NCBI GenBank assembly: GCA_900175165.2
Contig: FWWN02000635.1
Coordinates: 4,338 to 68,337 of the forward strand
Direction of reading: 5' to 3'
Length of the DNA stretch: 64,000 bases
Source: Rhizomucor pusillus
Lineage: Eukaryota; Mucoromycota; Mucoromycetes; Mucorales; Lichtheimiaceae
Part shown: positions 35,341-46,810 of the stretch, in pieces
Numbering within the stretch: the first letter of the stretch is position 1
Layout: each line of letters starts with the position of its first letter
Position numbers and translations under genes: made by a program
Notes under the pieces: generated by a model
The model's database searches: none
Seen by the model: only the letters and a program-made list of their open reading frames with translations
What the model was told of the DNA's origin: nothing

Positions 35341-36408
35341 GTGAGAGAATGGCTATGATCAGTGGAGATAAAGTAAATATAGTCAATCGTAAGCCGCACC
35401 CTGTTGGCCAGGAGTACAAGACTGTTGCGGATGCTGTAACATCTTGCATCATACGCGTTGATGTATCTAGCGACGTCATCCAACAAAAATTTGACGATGG
35501 GTTCAATATGAAAACTATTGCCACAGTCTGCAGGCTCAGGAAGCCGTGGTTTTACTCGGGTAGAACTGTCATAGCTGATTTATGGTTAGGTTCGCCGGCT
35601 ATGATCCGAGAATTGGAAACGTTTGGCATGCATTCAACCATGCAAGTCAAGAAACGAAGTTACTGGCCCCGAGGCATGCCTGAGGCTGACATTCTGCAAG
35701 AACTTGGTCCCAGTTTTGGCAAATATGCTTGTTTCAAATCCACCGTGGATGAAATATTTGTAACAGCATTACGGGATAGACAACCCAAAGCGGTCATAAG
35801 CAACTGTGGTGTTACTACACTTAGCAACAGGGAGATCACAAGATATTTGCCTGACGTAGGATATAGCACTATGAGGCGCCTGCAGGTATTCGATGGATAC
35901 GAAGAGAACAAATTTATGTGGCCTATTGCAGATATAAGAAATATCATTGTCCTTAATCCATTTAAAGGCGCTGTGGACACCGCGAACAATCGCAGGGATA
36001 ATCTGACATCTTTTCACGATGTTATGAAATCCTATCGATGGGAAGTACGATGCTTGGCTTTCTTCTTGGCTATACCAGAAGCTAATGCATTCTCTGCATA
36101 TATGTTATTCGCACTCGATGGTTAAAGAGGCTTCATAACGCGTTCAGATGGAGATTAAGACAGACTTTGCTTCAACAGCGCACGCATTGCAAAGCACCGT
36201 TGTAGAAATAGATGAATCTATCCAAACACGATCCAGTTGCGCACGTAAGGTGCATAGACGCATTTCGTTAGGTAAAACCATCAAGGGACACCACCTAAAA
36301 CGAACTTGCACTGAGCAAGGATGCCGCAAGAGATCATCCTTGAGATGCATTTGTGGTTCCGACATGGTGTTCTGCTCAGAGCATATCGACGAACATTTTA
36401 CTTCTTAA
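35316..36408 (+). pseudogene. piggyBac-like transposase, 5'-truncated and frameshifted
   Basis: The main frame 35316-36125 encodes the DDE_Tnp_1_7 core: RKPHPVGQEYKTVADAVTSC, GRTVIADLWLGSPAMIRELE, MQVKKRSYWPRGMP, FKGAVDTANNRRDNLTSFHD and RWEVRCLAFFLAIPEANAFS. A stop and frame change follow. A separate frame, 36148-36408, encodes the C-terminal Cys-rich zinc-binding domain (RTCTEQGCRKRSSLRCICGS, then FCSEHIDEHF). The N-terminal half expected for a transposase of about 550-600 residues is absent. Such enzymes cut and paste DNA at TTAA sites. The copy is dead. Confidence 0.85.
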
Positions 36409-36516
36409 CCACCACTTTCTATGACAATTAAATTAAATTTACATCTCCATCTATACTTTCTGGAAGTTTCATGCAGAGTGGACAAGAAAAAGGACCCCAA
36501 CTTGGGGTTCCTTTAC

Positions 36517-36715
36517 TGTCCAGTAATGGACACCCCATGAAACCCCGCAAACTAGCCATCTTCCAAAGTCCATATCTCCAAAGGTACTCACAAAAACGAA
36601 CTAAGATTAATTTTACACGTTTTTTGGATGCCAAAGTATAAAATATTAAAAAATATCGAAAGTACTACTTTCCCTGGAGAGCTACCTGGGGTCAAAGAAT
36701 GTCCATTACCGGACA
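36517..36715. repeat. inverted 16-mer pair downstream of the piggyBac relic
   Basis: TGTCCAGTAATGGACA at 36517-36532 is itself a palindrome. Its reverse complement matches TGTCCATTACCGGACA at 36700-36715 in 15 of 16 positions. A further hairpin-like CCCCAACTTGGGG lies at about 36494-36506. These could be sub-terminal repeats of the piggyBac element. Nearby TTAA-containing sequence occurs at about 36728-36744. Confidence 0.55.
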
Positions 36716-36781
36716 CTACATTTCCCGATTAACACCGAATTAATTGATGATGATATATACTTTGACCGCTGAACTTCGCAG

Positions 36782-37018
36782 GTGACATACGTAGTTCAGA
36801 TTCTACATATTGATTTTAGAACGTTTGAAACTGACCCATTTCCGTTTATTATGTCTCGCCGGCAATTCCCCATACGACCAGCCTTCGCTATGACAACCAA
36901 CAAAGCCCAAGGGCAAACTATGCGCCGTATGACCCTTTACTTACCATCACCCGTTTTTTTCACAACATGGACAGTTATAGGTTGCGCTGTCTGGTGTCGC
37001 CTCTCCTTCCGATATTAA
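36782..37018 (+). pseudogene. Helitron helicase C-terminal fragment
   Basis: Encodes [20 protein letters not shown], then [20 protein letters not shown]. This is the same helicase end as at 839-1132 (DPLPFILSRHQFPVRVAFAM). Here the glycine of the KAQGQT motif is kept, but the YVALSR part is broken. Only this end survives, on the plus strand, 450 bases upstream of HSP104. Confidence 0.85.
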
Positions 37019-37335
37019 GATCTTCTTACCGATACCCACCATCCACTCCTCCACCGATTTCCCCACCAATACTACCAGCAATGTAGTTTTCCACGAAGTC
37101 TTCGTTGATTTTACGATATTTCAAATATTATATATACTGTATCTCATCTTCATTCCTCACACTTATAGACTGCAAGAAAGTAGAACAAAATGTTCTATCT
37201 CATACAAACAGTTTGGGACGTTATCCTCCTTTTCCTCGCTGCGCTCAGAAAAAGCGATCAATATTTTATCCTCGAGCGAAGCGACAGCGAATCACGCTTG
37301 TCTTCACATTAAAAAGAGTTATGTCAACTTTGATC
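37019..37335. other. distal HSP104 upstream region over Helitron remnant
   Basis: About 220 bases after the helicase fragment lies CTCGCTGCGCTCAGAAAAAG followed by CGAT (about 37231-37254). This resembles the right terminal repeat of the large element (GCGTAGCGAGCAAAAAGCGAT, ending at 6000). It may mark the end of the second Helitron copy. Confidence 0.4.
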
Positions 37336-37373
37336 GGAGCTTCCGGGAGTTTCTCGTTGATTCCGGCAGCTTC
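37336..37373 (+). promoter_or_regulatory. heat shock element of HSP104
   Basis: Hsf1 recognises alternating nGAAn/nTTCn pentamers. Here GGA, TTC, GGA, TTC, (gtt), TTC, (gca), TTC start at 37336, 37341, 37346, 37351, 37356, 37361, 37366 and 37371, all in exact 5-base phase. TTC is perfect in four units and GGA stands for GAA in two. The site ends 93 bases before the ATG and just upstream of a TATAAA at 37396-37401. Confidence 0.8.
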
Positions 37374-37395
37374 TCAAACGCGCCCTGATGCATGA

Positions 37396-37401
37396 TATAA
37401 A
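37396..37401 (+). promoter_or_regulatory. TATA box of HSP104
   Basis: TATAAA lies 66-71 bases upstream of the ATG at 37467 and about 23 bases after the heat shock element, the usual fungal heat-shock promoter layout. Confidence 0.65.
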
Positions 37402-37466
37402 TTGCCCACCGTCTGTGCGGTCGTCGCGAACTTCGTACTTTTACTTTACCCTTTAATATTGTTACC

Positions 37467-40163
37467 ATGAACGGTATGCAGTTTACAGACAAAGTCGAGA
37501 AGACTTTGGGCATAGCTCAGAGTCTTGCTCGAGAGTTCGGTCACATTCAACTCGCTGTTCCTCATGTCGCGTGCGCAATGTTCGATGAATCCGACGGTGC
37601 ATCGCTTTTCAAAAACGCCATTGAGAAAGCTGGAGGCGAACCATCAGCCGTCGAGCGTGGTTACAAAAAACAAATGGTCCATCTACCAACTCAGGATCCC
37701 CCGCCAGTCGAAGTCAGTCTCGGGCCACAGCTCGCCAAGCTGTTGCGTCAGGCACAAACGCACATGAAGAACCAAAAGGATACATACATTTCCATCGATC
37801 ACTTGATTCTCGCACTTGCAGACGATAGCACAACTTTCCAGCCATTGAAGGAGGGAGGTGTAACGAAGAAAGCATTGGAGAACGCTGTATCTCAGATCCG
37901 TGGCAACCGCCGTGTGGACAGCAAAAACGCCGAAGAAGTATACGAAGCACTCAGCAAGTATGCAATCGATATGACCAAGATGGCGCAAGAAGGAAAATTG
38001 GACCCCGTTATTGGACGTGATGACGAGATCCGCCGTGTTATCCGCGTACTTGCAAGACGAACCAAGAATAATCCTGTATTGATCGGTGAGCCGGGTGTAG
38101 GCAAAACTGCGATCGTCGAAGGGTTAGCAAGGCGTATCGTGGAACGCGACGTGCCCCAGACTTTGCAGTGCAAATTATTTGCACTGGATATGGGCGCGTT
38201 GGTAGCAGGTGCCAAATACCGTGGTGAATTCGAAGAACGTCTCAAGGCTGTTCTCAAGGAAGTCAAAGAATCTGAAGAAGGCATTATCCTTTTCATCGAC
38301 GAAATCCACACTGTACTCGGTGCAGGCAAAGGTGAAGGATCCATGGATGCAGCCAACTTGCTCAAGCCCATGCTGGCTCGCGGTGAACTTCGATGCATTG
38401 GTGCAACCACTCTGACGGAATATCGCCAAATCGAAAAGGATCCCGCCTTTGAACGTCGATTCCAAAAGGTCGATGTTGGAGAACCATCTGTGCAAGCTAC
38501 TATCTCTATTTTGCGTGGTCTCAAGGAACGCTACGAAACATACCACGGTGTCAAGATTACTGATTCTGCTTTGGTTACTGCTGCTCAGCTGTCTGACCGA
38601 TACATTACTACTCGTTTCTTACCAGACAAGGCAATCGACTTGGTTGACGAGGCAGCTGCCAACACCCGTGTTCAACTTGACTCGAAGCCTGAGGAAATTG
38701 ATGTTCTAGAACGCAAACTCTTCCAACTAGAAATCGAAGCAATGGCTCTGAGCAAGGAGAAGAACAACAAGGAATCTAACGAACGCCTAGATCGTGTGCG
38801 CGAAGAAATGGCAAGATTGCAAGAAGAACTGAAGCCGATCAGACTCAAGTACGATATGGAGAAGGGCCGCCTTGACGAAATCCGTGATCTCAAGCAGAAA
38901 CTGGAAGAACTCAAGCGCAAACTTACAGAAGCTCGAAACCGTTACGACCGTCAGACTGCTGCAGATCTTGAATACTACGCTATACCCGATGTGGAAGCTC
39001 GCATTGCACAGTTGACGGCTGCCAAGCAACAACGCATGGCTGAACTCGCTGCAAGTGACCAAATGTCCCCTCAACAGCAACTTCTTTTGGAAGTGGTCCG
39101 CCCTGAGCAAATCATGGAGGTTGTATCTCGTTGGACTGGTATCCCTGTGCAAAATTTGGCCAAGACTGAACGCGAGAAACTTCTCAACATGGAAACCGAA
39201 CTGCGGCGCAAGGTTGTCGGTCAGGACCATGCCATCCGAACTGTCAGCAACGCTATCCGACTTACAAAGGCTGGTTTGCAAAATCCCAACCGTCCTCTGG
39301 CTAGCTTTCTCTTCTTGGGTCCAACCGGTGTTGGCAAGACTTTGCTCTGCAAGACGTTAGCAGAATTCCTCTTCAACGACGAAAAGGCTCTCATTCGTAT
39401 TGATATGAGCGAGCTTATGGAACAACACAGCGTGGCCAAGCTTATCGGTGCGCCACCTGGCTACGTCGGCCACGAAGAAGGTGGTCTCTTTGAAGCAGTG
39501 CGTCGCAAGCCGTACTCGGTTGTGCTCCTCGATGAATTGGAAAAGGCTCACAAGGACGTCGCTAACGTGCTGTTGCAAGTACTCGACGAAGGCTTTATTC
39601 ACGACTCCAAGGGCCGCAAGATTGACTTCCGCAACGCTATCATTGTCATGACCTCCAACTTGGGTGCTCACTTGCTGGCTGATCAAACCGTGGCCTCTTC
39701 TGACTCGGTAGTTCTCAAGGAGCAAATCTTGCAAATTGTCCGTCAACACTTTAGTCCAGAATTCACGAACCGCATTGATGAACTGGTTATTTTCGAACGG
39801 CTCAGCCAGACCAATATCACTGATATTGTGGACGTCCGCCTCGAAGAAGTTCAAGAACGTCTGTATGATCGCCGCATCAAGTTGGATGTTTCGCAAGCTG
39901 CAAAGGAATGGCTTGGTCAATATGGCTATGAACCTATCTTTGGTGCAAGACCACTCAACCGCGTTATCCAGCAGCGTGTATTGAATCCCCTGGCAAGACT
40001 AATCCTTGATGGAGGTGTCCGCAACGGTGAAACCGCAAAGGTGGATGTTTCAGGCGACTCGATCGAAATCATCCGCAACCATGAGAGCGAAGCCGAATAT
40101 CAAGTTGAAGAACCTATGGATCAAGACGAAGACGCTGATATGGTACAAGATGATCTAGATTGA
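37467..40163 (+). CDS. HSP104: Hsp104/ClpB disaggregase
   Basis: A single open frame of 898 residues without introns, as usual for strongly heat-induced genes. It has the Clp N domain (residues 1-150), NBD1 with Walker A GEPGVGKT (207-214), pore loop KYRG (250-253) and Walker B FIDE (276-279). A coiled-coil middle domain spans about 410-525. NBD2 has Walker A GPTGVGKT (618-625), pore loop GYVG and Walker B LLDE. An acidic tail ends DDLD, as in cytosolic Hsp104. The hexamer threads aggregated proteins through its pore using ATP, with Hsp70/Hsp40. Size and all catalytic motifs are intact. Confidence 0.97.
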   Translation: MNGMQFTDKVEKTLGIAQSLAREFGHIQLAVPHVACAMFDESDGASLFKNAIEKAGGEPSAVERGYKKQMVHLPTQDPPPVEVSLGPQLAKLLRQAQTHMKNQKDTYISIDHLILALADDSTTFQPLKEGGVTKKALENAVSQIRGNRRVDSKNAEEVYEALSKYAIDMTKMAQEGKLDPVIGRDDEIRRVIRVLARRTKNNPVLIGEPGVGKTAIVEGLARRIVERDVPQTLQCKLFALDMGALVAGAKYRGEFEERLKAVLKEVKESEEGIILFIDEIHTVLGAGKGEGSMDAANLLKPMLARGELRCIGATTLTEYRQIEKDPAFERRFQKVDVGEPSVQATISILRGLKERYETYHGVKITDSALVTAAQLSDRYITTRFLPDKAIDLVDEAAANTRVQLDSKPEEIDVLERKLFQLEIEAMALSKEKNNKESNERLDRVREEMARLQEELKPIRLKYDMEKGRLDEIRDLKQKLEELKRKLTEARNRYDRQTAADLEYYAIPDVEARIAQLTAAKQQRMAELAASDQMSPQQQLLLEVVRPEQIMEVVSRWTGIPVQNLAKTEREKLLNMETELRRKVVGQDHAIRTVSNAIRLTKAGLQNPNRPLASFLFLGPTGVGKTLLCKTLAEFLFNDEKALIRIDMSELMEQHSVAKLIGAPPGYVGHEEGGLFEAVRRKPYSVVLLDELEKAHKDVANVLLQVLDEGFIHDSKGRKIDFRNAIIVMTSNLGAHLLADQTVASSDSVVLKEQILQIVRQHFSPEFTNRIDELVIFERLSQTNITDIVDVRLEEVQERLYDRRIKLDVSQAAKEWLGQYGYEPIFGARPLNRVIQQRVLNPLARLILDGGVRNGETAKVDVSGDSIEIIRNHESEAEYQVEEPMDQDEDADMVQDDLD

Positions 40164-40712
40164 CTGCATGGTGGCGGCAACAAGCGTCCCTCGAATCCTC
40201 AAGGCCTCCCTAACAAGAAACCAAAGTTACCCGATGACATGTAAATATGCTTGCATAAAGACTATGTAAATAGAACTTACTTCATCATCATCTTAATGTT
40301 AAAAAAGATTCAAAGTTAATAATTACAGAGACAATAAATATTTCGAACACAAGTTATACAATTATAAAACGGCAAGGAAAGATGAAGGAAATGGGAAGAA
40401 TGTCGAAAAGAAACCTTTTAGTACGGTGTGGGTATCAAGTAAAAAATCATTAATGTACTTGCACCCAAAAGTGTTTCTGGAATTCACTGTGATGATGACG
40501 AAGGGTGAATGCATTGTAATGCAGTATTGCTACAAAAGATACTCACGTTTTATCCGTGGCGGGGGTTAGAAGCAAAGGGTAGGACTTACGCCCGAAGGCT
40601 GCCTATTTGAGTGAGACTGCCGTTCGCGTGAAGCGATACATTTGGCCTGATTTTACCCAAACCATTAGAAATATAACATGGCACGCTTTGATCTCGCAGT
40701 ACAGGCCATAAA
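40164..40712. other. HSP104 3' flank
   Basis: Holds the 3' untranslated region (AATAAA-like motifs around 40330-40340) and non-coding sequence. No gene was seen. Confidence 0.5.
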
Positions 40713-40866
40713 TTATAAGAAGCAGAAGATAAATAATGAGCAAAAGACGATAAGCAAAAGCACCAGGGTCAGAACAGAGGCTACTACGTCAGCTGAACAA
40801 AAGACAAGAAGTTTGTAAACGAGATCGAAGACTACAGTGCAGCAGGAGCTTACCGGGGATATTCAT
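40713..40866 (-). CDS. candidate 30-residue single-helix membrane protein
   Basis: An ATG at 40866 opens a 13-base exon (40866-40854). A clean GTAAGC...TTCAG intron (40853-40793) joins an 80-base exon (40792-40713), giving MNIPADVVASVLTLVLLLIV and then a Cys/Phe-rich end, 30 residues in all. It would be a single membrane helix, like small subunits of oligosaccharyltransferase or respiratory complexes, but I cannot match it to any of them. Support is only the splice sites and hydrophobicity, so chance is possible. Confidence 0.25.
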
Positions 40867-41739
40867 GGAAGAAATAGAGCCAAAGTATTAAAAATGGCAA
40901 AGAGATCTGTTTTATCCACGGAGTCATTGATGACTCCATTCCTATGTCCTGGAAGCGAGTCATACTCTGACAGCTGATAGCATTGCATTGATGTATAATA
41001 TTCTTGAAAAGCGATCTGGAACATTTCATTCCGTTAAATCTTAATAGGTTCTTACGGAACTAATAAACCATAACTGTTTGTCTATTTTAAATCATTTTCC
41101 TATATTTCCGCAACTATCATTTAAGCACATGTCTAAAGAAGCATACATGGAGCATTTCTCATAGCTGTCTAGAAGCTGCAAGTATAGTGGGGCACACTGT
41201 TGATGTATCCAAAACGTACGATCGACGTCAATATGTGGGAAATTCGCATGTAACAAAGACGAAATCATCATATGTCTGCGATGTCCCTAATACATTATCC
41301 CTTGAAGGTATAGCGCTGAGTAGATAATGGCATTGCTGTAACACTCAACTAGCTACAAGTGAGATAGAGGTCATTCTAAATTTGCTGATGGAGCAGATGT
41401 ATGGCATACGGAGTTCGTTATAATTGGTCACAACATTATGCAAGCTTAATGCGTTGCTTCTGAGGTCACCTGCTCGATGCTGTATTCTCGAGGTTAGTCT
41501 AGTTCATCCTTCAATCGAATCCGTACCTAAACACGGAGAATCGCGTCGATTTACAGATCCAAATCAGTAAGGATCAGCGATATTTGTATCAGTAAAATGC
41601 GAATTGTATCCGTTCTTTTGTGGCGTCCTCGAAGCGAAGCGAAATATGCGTGTATACATCGTTTAGTTATACTTGTAAATACTGTTTCATTCAATTGAAT
41701 TCGTCTATGTTAATTACAGTAGAAGTTTTGATGGATAAC
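40867..41739. other. intergenic, nothing recognised
   Basis: AT-rich. No gene or repeat could be supported. Confidence 0.5.
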
Positions 41740-42137
41740 CTAACTCAAGTATGCACGAAGAATACATGCAGCTTCCTTCTTCCTTTTGCGACGTCTAGTT
41801 CTCCATAGTAGAGCTTCGAGATATCTCTTTCGAAGATGCGACAGGAACCAAAACCGCTCTTTACATGATAAAACGCTTACCAAGTACGTTATCGCTCTTG
41901 TTGTAAGGATCAGATATTTCAAGCAATGAAATTCCCAATATCTGCTTTGTATGTATGGGTATTGACTTGATCGGTGAGTTCGAAACAATTTGGTCTAGTA
42001 TGAACGTTAAGCAGCCGTCTTCCGAGATTGCTTCCAAACAAGGCGAGAAAATCGACATCGTACGCTGTTTCTGATAGACAGACGGCAATTTGATTTGGGA
42101 AGATGCGTTTTTTCATCAGCTTCTGTTTGTAAACCAC
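41740..42137 (-). pseudogene. decayed copy 2 of the unrecognised dispersed family
   Basis: In overlapping minus-strand frames the sequence reads RIFPNQIAVCLSETAYD, then FSPCLEAISEDGCLTF, YKAD and ISLLEISDPYNKSDN. This parallels the copy at 44764-45450: HIFPDENGICRSETTYD, WPCLEAISKKNDLTFW, YKVDATIRYDD, MLLLKTSGPFKNCDKS. At least two frame changes are needed to follow it. It is a dead paralogue. Confidence 0.6.
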
Positions 42138-43724
42138 TTGAATTTGCTATTTACAATTCTGAGGATTCACCATTACAAATGGTCAGTTTTCCGAGTTCCC
42201 TGTTACCTTCGTCTGCGTAGTATATCTGCCCTTGGCAGTCTCGACTAAGATTGTCACAAATCATCGGCACCATCAATTGCCCAAGCTGAAAGTGTTGATG
42301 ATGGAAGAAGCGTTAAGTTGTTGTGTTCTCCTCTCCTCTGAGCTCCTAGATTTATACAGGCTGATAAATATAATTATTTAAGATCAAGGCCTTTCTTGCG
42401 TACGTTGTCTTCTGTATTTCATTCTGATGCCAAAAATTAGGAAGGTCCTAACATAAGCTGGTTTTTAATTGCATCATGTACCTTATGTTTATTGATCTTG
42501 GTGTCTATTGATCGGCAAGCTAAGGAGTCTCGGAATATCCGGAGAACGATGAAACAAGAGGTCACTTCCGGCCCGAAGAAGACCTAAAGATTGTTAGTGT
42601 ATATCAAAGGTATCAATAAATCTTACATGAAGTCGAAAATGCCTCGTTCTTGTTCAGCAGGACAGTCTCAACCTTGCAACCACATGTCCAAAGGAGACTG
42701 CTATTGTCAAGATATTGGGATAGCCTCCAAGTTGCGAAGATTGCACCGACTCCATCTCTACGCCTTCCAAAGTCCCACAGCATAGAGAATGGGGTTCGTC
42801 AAGATGGCAATGCCACCTCCAAGTTGGTTCATGGAGGATAGGGAAACAAGGATAGCTGCTGCTAAGCCGATGCACTTGGACAGCTGATGACGCTCTGTTT
42901 TCCTTATTAGTTGCGGCTATCCAAATGGAAGAGCCAAAATCGTAATGTCTCTGATATCTATAGCGACTTTATACCTTCCCGAAGGGAAGTTTGCATCCGG
43001 GGTGGAGACGTCGCTGGGCAATCCGTGATTTTTTTATGATACTTTTCAATATTTATGGTTAGTTACATCCTAACATTCTGTCAGTCATCGCGTACTCACA
43101 TGATTCGAAGGAGCGTCGGATGGGGAAGACAGCGGAGTGAGAGGACGAAGCAGGACGGATGCCGGAAGACAGAGGACAGAGCGGAAGAAGATGGCGAGGA
43201 CGATTCTATCAAAAACGTATTGTGAGGGAGGGAAAAGGAATTAATCAGAGCAAGGTTACTTACTGGACTTACTCTGACGCTATTAAAATGCCAATCCATT
43301 TTCTATTCAGAAACGAGTACAATACGTTTTCAAAGCTGGGTGGTTCGGCGCCTTCGAAGACCGCCTCTGCCAAACCGATGTCACTATTGTTGAATATATA
43401 TCAGCTACTCATTGTAAATAGTGCAACATCGCGAGGTCCAGGCCATGTGAGTGATCGTTGAGTAATCGTTGATAAATAGTGGAATTTCGTCCAAATGAAA
43501 AGATACTGAAATACATATATCTCGTATTCATCTCAACTTAGGCCTCGTTTTCTTCAGAGTCGTTATTTTTAACTCTATATCTCTTACTAGACACGAGCCT
43601 TTGCCATTTTGATACACGTCTTCATCATATTTCACTTACCCACGATAATTCACAAGCCGACGCATCGCCGGACCGCAATTCATGCAGTCTTCTCAAACGT
43701 TTCTTTCGCTTGAAACCCACCAAA
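42138..43724. other. intergenic between family copies 2 and 3
   Basis: No recognised gene. Frames at 42591-42875 and 43159-43461 have no identifiable domain. The interval may hold further decayed parts of copy 2. Confidence 0.45.
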
Positions 43725-45969
43725 ATGAAAAATTTACGCGACTATCGTCTCCCAGTTGAGGCGACCGACCAATACCTTCCTTTCTTTTGCGACAATCCAG
43801 CTGATGAATGGAACTTTGGAGTTCTTCTCAAGTCACAAAAGCATACCAACCAGGAACAAAACCTTGAAATCAGCATACCGAAGATGCCTTTCCAATATTC
43901 TCGATGCTAAAAGTACACCAGATTATGTGAAAAACCACGTTCGAAGTATGGAGCAACAGGAAATGGATGAGGTAAGATCTTTTGAATACGTGGTTTCCAA
44001 CTTTAGCTTCTATTTACTTGGCTGAATGTAAGGAAAAGACCAATCGAGTGTAATCAACTTCGGCATTCTCGGAAATGTTGAGGCAAACAATGTCGAAATC
44101 ATCCATAATCACAGTTTGGAGCAAAAGAATCCCATGAAAAGACATATAGACTTGGTATAGTATCGAGATACATACTATGGAGTTATTCCATTTACAATTA
44201 TACTAGGAGCACGAGAAGATAGCGAGCAAAAAGGCTGCAATAGAAGACTGCTCGAATGAATTTTCATCACCTGCGTCCCCGATGTAAGCAATCTCCATTC
44301 AATTGTTCTTCTGACGCATCTAAGTAGTCTTCGGCTAGAAATTAAATGACAATAACAACGAGGAACATGAGGTGTATATGAAGTTAGCAAGACGGTGACG
44401 TAGCTCCTTCCTAACGTGTGACATCAGAAGGAAATCATAGAAGACAATGTATACAAGAAAGGTTTTACTCCCAGACGATCTTTATTTATCTCGTATAAAC
44501 GTAGGAGCTCGGTGGAGAAGATGACACTGATTTCATACTATTATCATCGCCATCAGCTTCAACTTCGGCCATCGAGCATGACGATGACTTGTGGTTGGCC
44601 TGGTTGAAAATGCTGAAGACCGAGATTCCGCACGAGTTAAGGTAAATCATTAAGGTTTCATTACCACTCACTTCATATCATACTTGCTTTAGCCTCGAAA
44701 ATATGCACATCATACAGTGCGGGTTTTCGATCAAATGCGATCCCAGAATACCCAAAGAACCGCATGATAATATGTGTCTCCAAGACCAGCAGTATTTGTA
44801 GATCGGGAAACGAAATACGTTCGCAATTTCCTCGAAGCAAGCAAATGCAATGTACGTGCGCAATTTGGAACATCTTCAGCATATTAAAGAATATGAGCAT
44901 CATAGGATTTGGACAAGACAGTCGAGGCGGCTATAAGGATAGATCTGTTGCAGGAACCGAGAACACGACCATTTTTTATGACAATATTTCTACAATTGTA
45001 GGTGACAAACTCAATCTTGAATTAGAATTGAAGACTAATTGTCTGAAAAGTGCTCAGCATATTTTTCCAGACGAGAATGGCATCTGCCGCTCTGAAACTA
45101 CATATGACCATCGATTACTGTGGCCTTGCTTGGAGGCAATCTCCAAGAAGAATGATCTAACCTTCTGGCCAGGCGAGGTTATCTTGACTTCCATGCGAGC
45201 AAGCCACGAACAACACAGCTATAAAGTCGATGCCACTATTAGATATGACGATATCGAAATGTTGTTGTTGAAAACCTCCGGTCCATTCAAGAACTGCGAT
45301 AAATCCAGACACGTATTTGACCATGTGAAAGGCGCCTTTGGTTCCCGTTGCATGTTTCAACGGGTCTTCTCTAAATATTATTATGGAGAAGTAAGCATCG
45401 CAAAAAGACTGCGTGTATTTTTTGTGAACGCCAGAGGTAAATCATTCTAAGTTTGCATGTATCCTATTATCGAATTCAATTTTTGGCACGCATGTAGGAC
45501 AATGTATTCATGTTTGAAGAATGGAGATGCCAGTGGAAGGAATCCTTGTGATGGAAAGGATCATGAAAATCGAAGTGCCAGCATCTGACAGTGAATCTTT
45601 TAAATTATTCATAGTTGATGCATTTGCGGCACTGAAGGTAAGATAGAAAAGTGCATAATTGTTCCGGTGGTTTGTTCAAGCTTACTCACCCGGTTTTCCT
45701 GTCAGATCATGCTGGATGATTCCGTGAATGTGATTCAAGAACTTGCATATTATCGAGCAGAATATATGGTTGAAGAAATGGTAGCAGAAAATGGTGGTGA
45801 TGCGCGCCGAGATCTTCGAACTCTGCTGAGCAACGACATTCAAAAGCCAGTCAAGCAAGCCGGTGTTGGTGACTTACTTCCAAGCAGTTCACCAGACATT
45901 TATCCGTATACATCGCCTTCACCACCTGCATTGGTAGAAAACATAGCGGAAAACGATGTTTTACGATGA
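43725..45969 (+). pseudogene. copy 3 (most complete) of the unrecognised dispersed family
   Basis: ATG at 43725 opens MKNLRDYRLPVEATDQYLPF with FFCDNPADEWNFGVLLKSQK. A one-base shift near 43860-43885 is needed to reach CLSNILDAKSTPDYVKNHVR. The large exon (about 44.8-45.43 kb) reads HIFPDENGICRSETTYDHRL, LWPCLEAISKKNDLTFWPGE and HVFDHVKGAFGSRCMFQRVF. After a GT-AG intron (to 45497) the next exon has an in-frame TGA before RMEMPVEGILVMERIMKIEV. After an intron ending 45705 it finishes IMLDDSVNVIQELAYYRAEY and a Pro/Ser tail at 45969. No catalytic motif or known domain is visible. The frameshift and nonsense codon suggest a recent pseudogene, unless recoding or errors explain them. I recall similar proteins as numerous unannotated ORFs in Rhizopus/Mucor genomes; this was not checked. 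Confidence 0.6.
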
Positions 45970-46810
45970 ATGTGATAACAATCATATTTCGGAGTAGAAG
46001 AAGAAATCTTGTTTCACTTGCTAAATTGATTGTACGCTGGCAAAAGCATGTGCTTTACGTTGCTATGTCTTTATCAAACTGAACGGAAGGCAGTGATTTT
46101 CATACAATGATCCTAACTTTTTCGTTTGAAATGAGAAATGGGGTTCCCGCTGCAGGCCGAATTCTACGTCATGTTTTTGAGTGCATACTATCTCTGCATG
46201 GAGTGCAGCCTCGAAGTAAAGGATAATGGTACTGTTAGGATATTAGATATTACCATTATGGATTGAGCATCCCTTCTGTACTCTGTTCTCCTAATATGGC
46301 TCAAGTCACATCCACCATTCTATAGTCAGTAAAGGATATGCAGTATTCATTTCATATATGTATGAAAATCGAACGTTTCAAATGATCGAAGACAAGAATA
46401 AATATTCAGTCAAGCTATACCCATATCAAAAATATGAGAATGGAATGAATAAAGCATTTATACGGATATAGTAATGAATATTTTGTCCATCGCAATTGCA
46501 TGCTATGCTTTCGTATGGTGCATGTGCCATTTATGATTGCGTTTTCTAAAAGGATTTGTTTGCATCCTTTCTCATGATTGTTGCGTTCGACTGACTGACT
46601 TGTGGCTGCGTTTAAATCATCGCGTGTGCAGTTGCATGAAAGGCACTTGTGTTTCGGCACTTTAACAAGAATATCTTCTATTGACAGTTCAATTGATTTT
46701 ACTACTCCCTGTTGCTCTGTAGCACTTATTGTTACTGGTATCCGTATCTGACTCCTTAGATCTGCGATCTACCGTGCATTGCAACGCAGATCTACAAAAT
46801 TATTTTAGGA
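45970..46810. other. intergenic upstream of the F-box gene
   Basis: No gene is supported. A minus-strand frame at 46660-46415 has several Cys residues (HKCLSCNC) but no recognisable domain. Confidence 0.5.

Noticed and set aside
37892..39920. Several antisense frames of 120-210 residues across HSP104
   Set aside because: These are shadows of the biased HSP104 coding frame, with no domain and no promoter.
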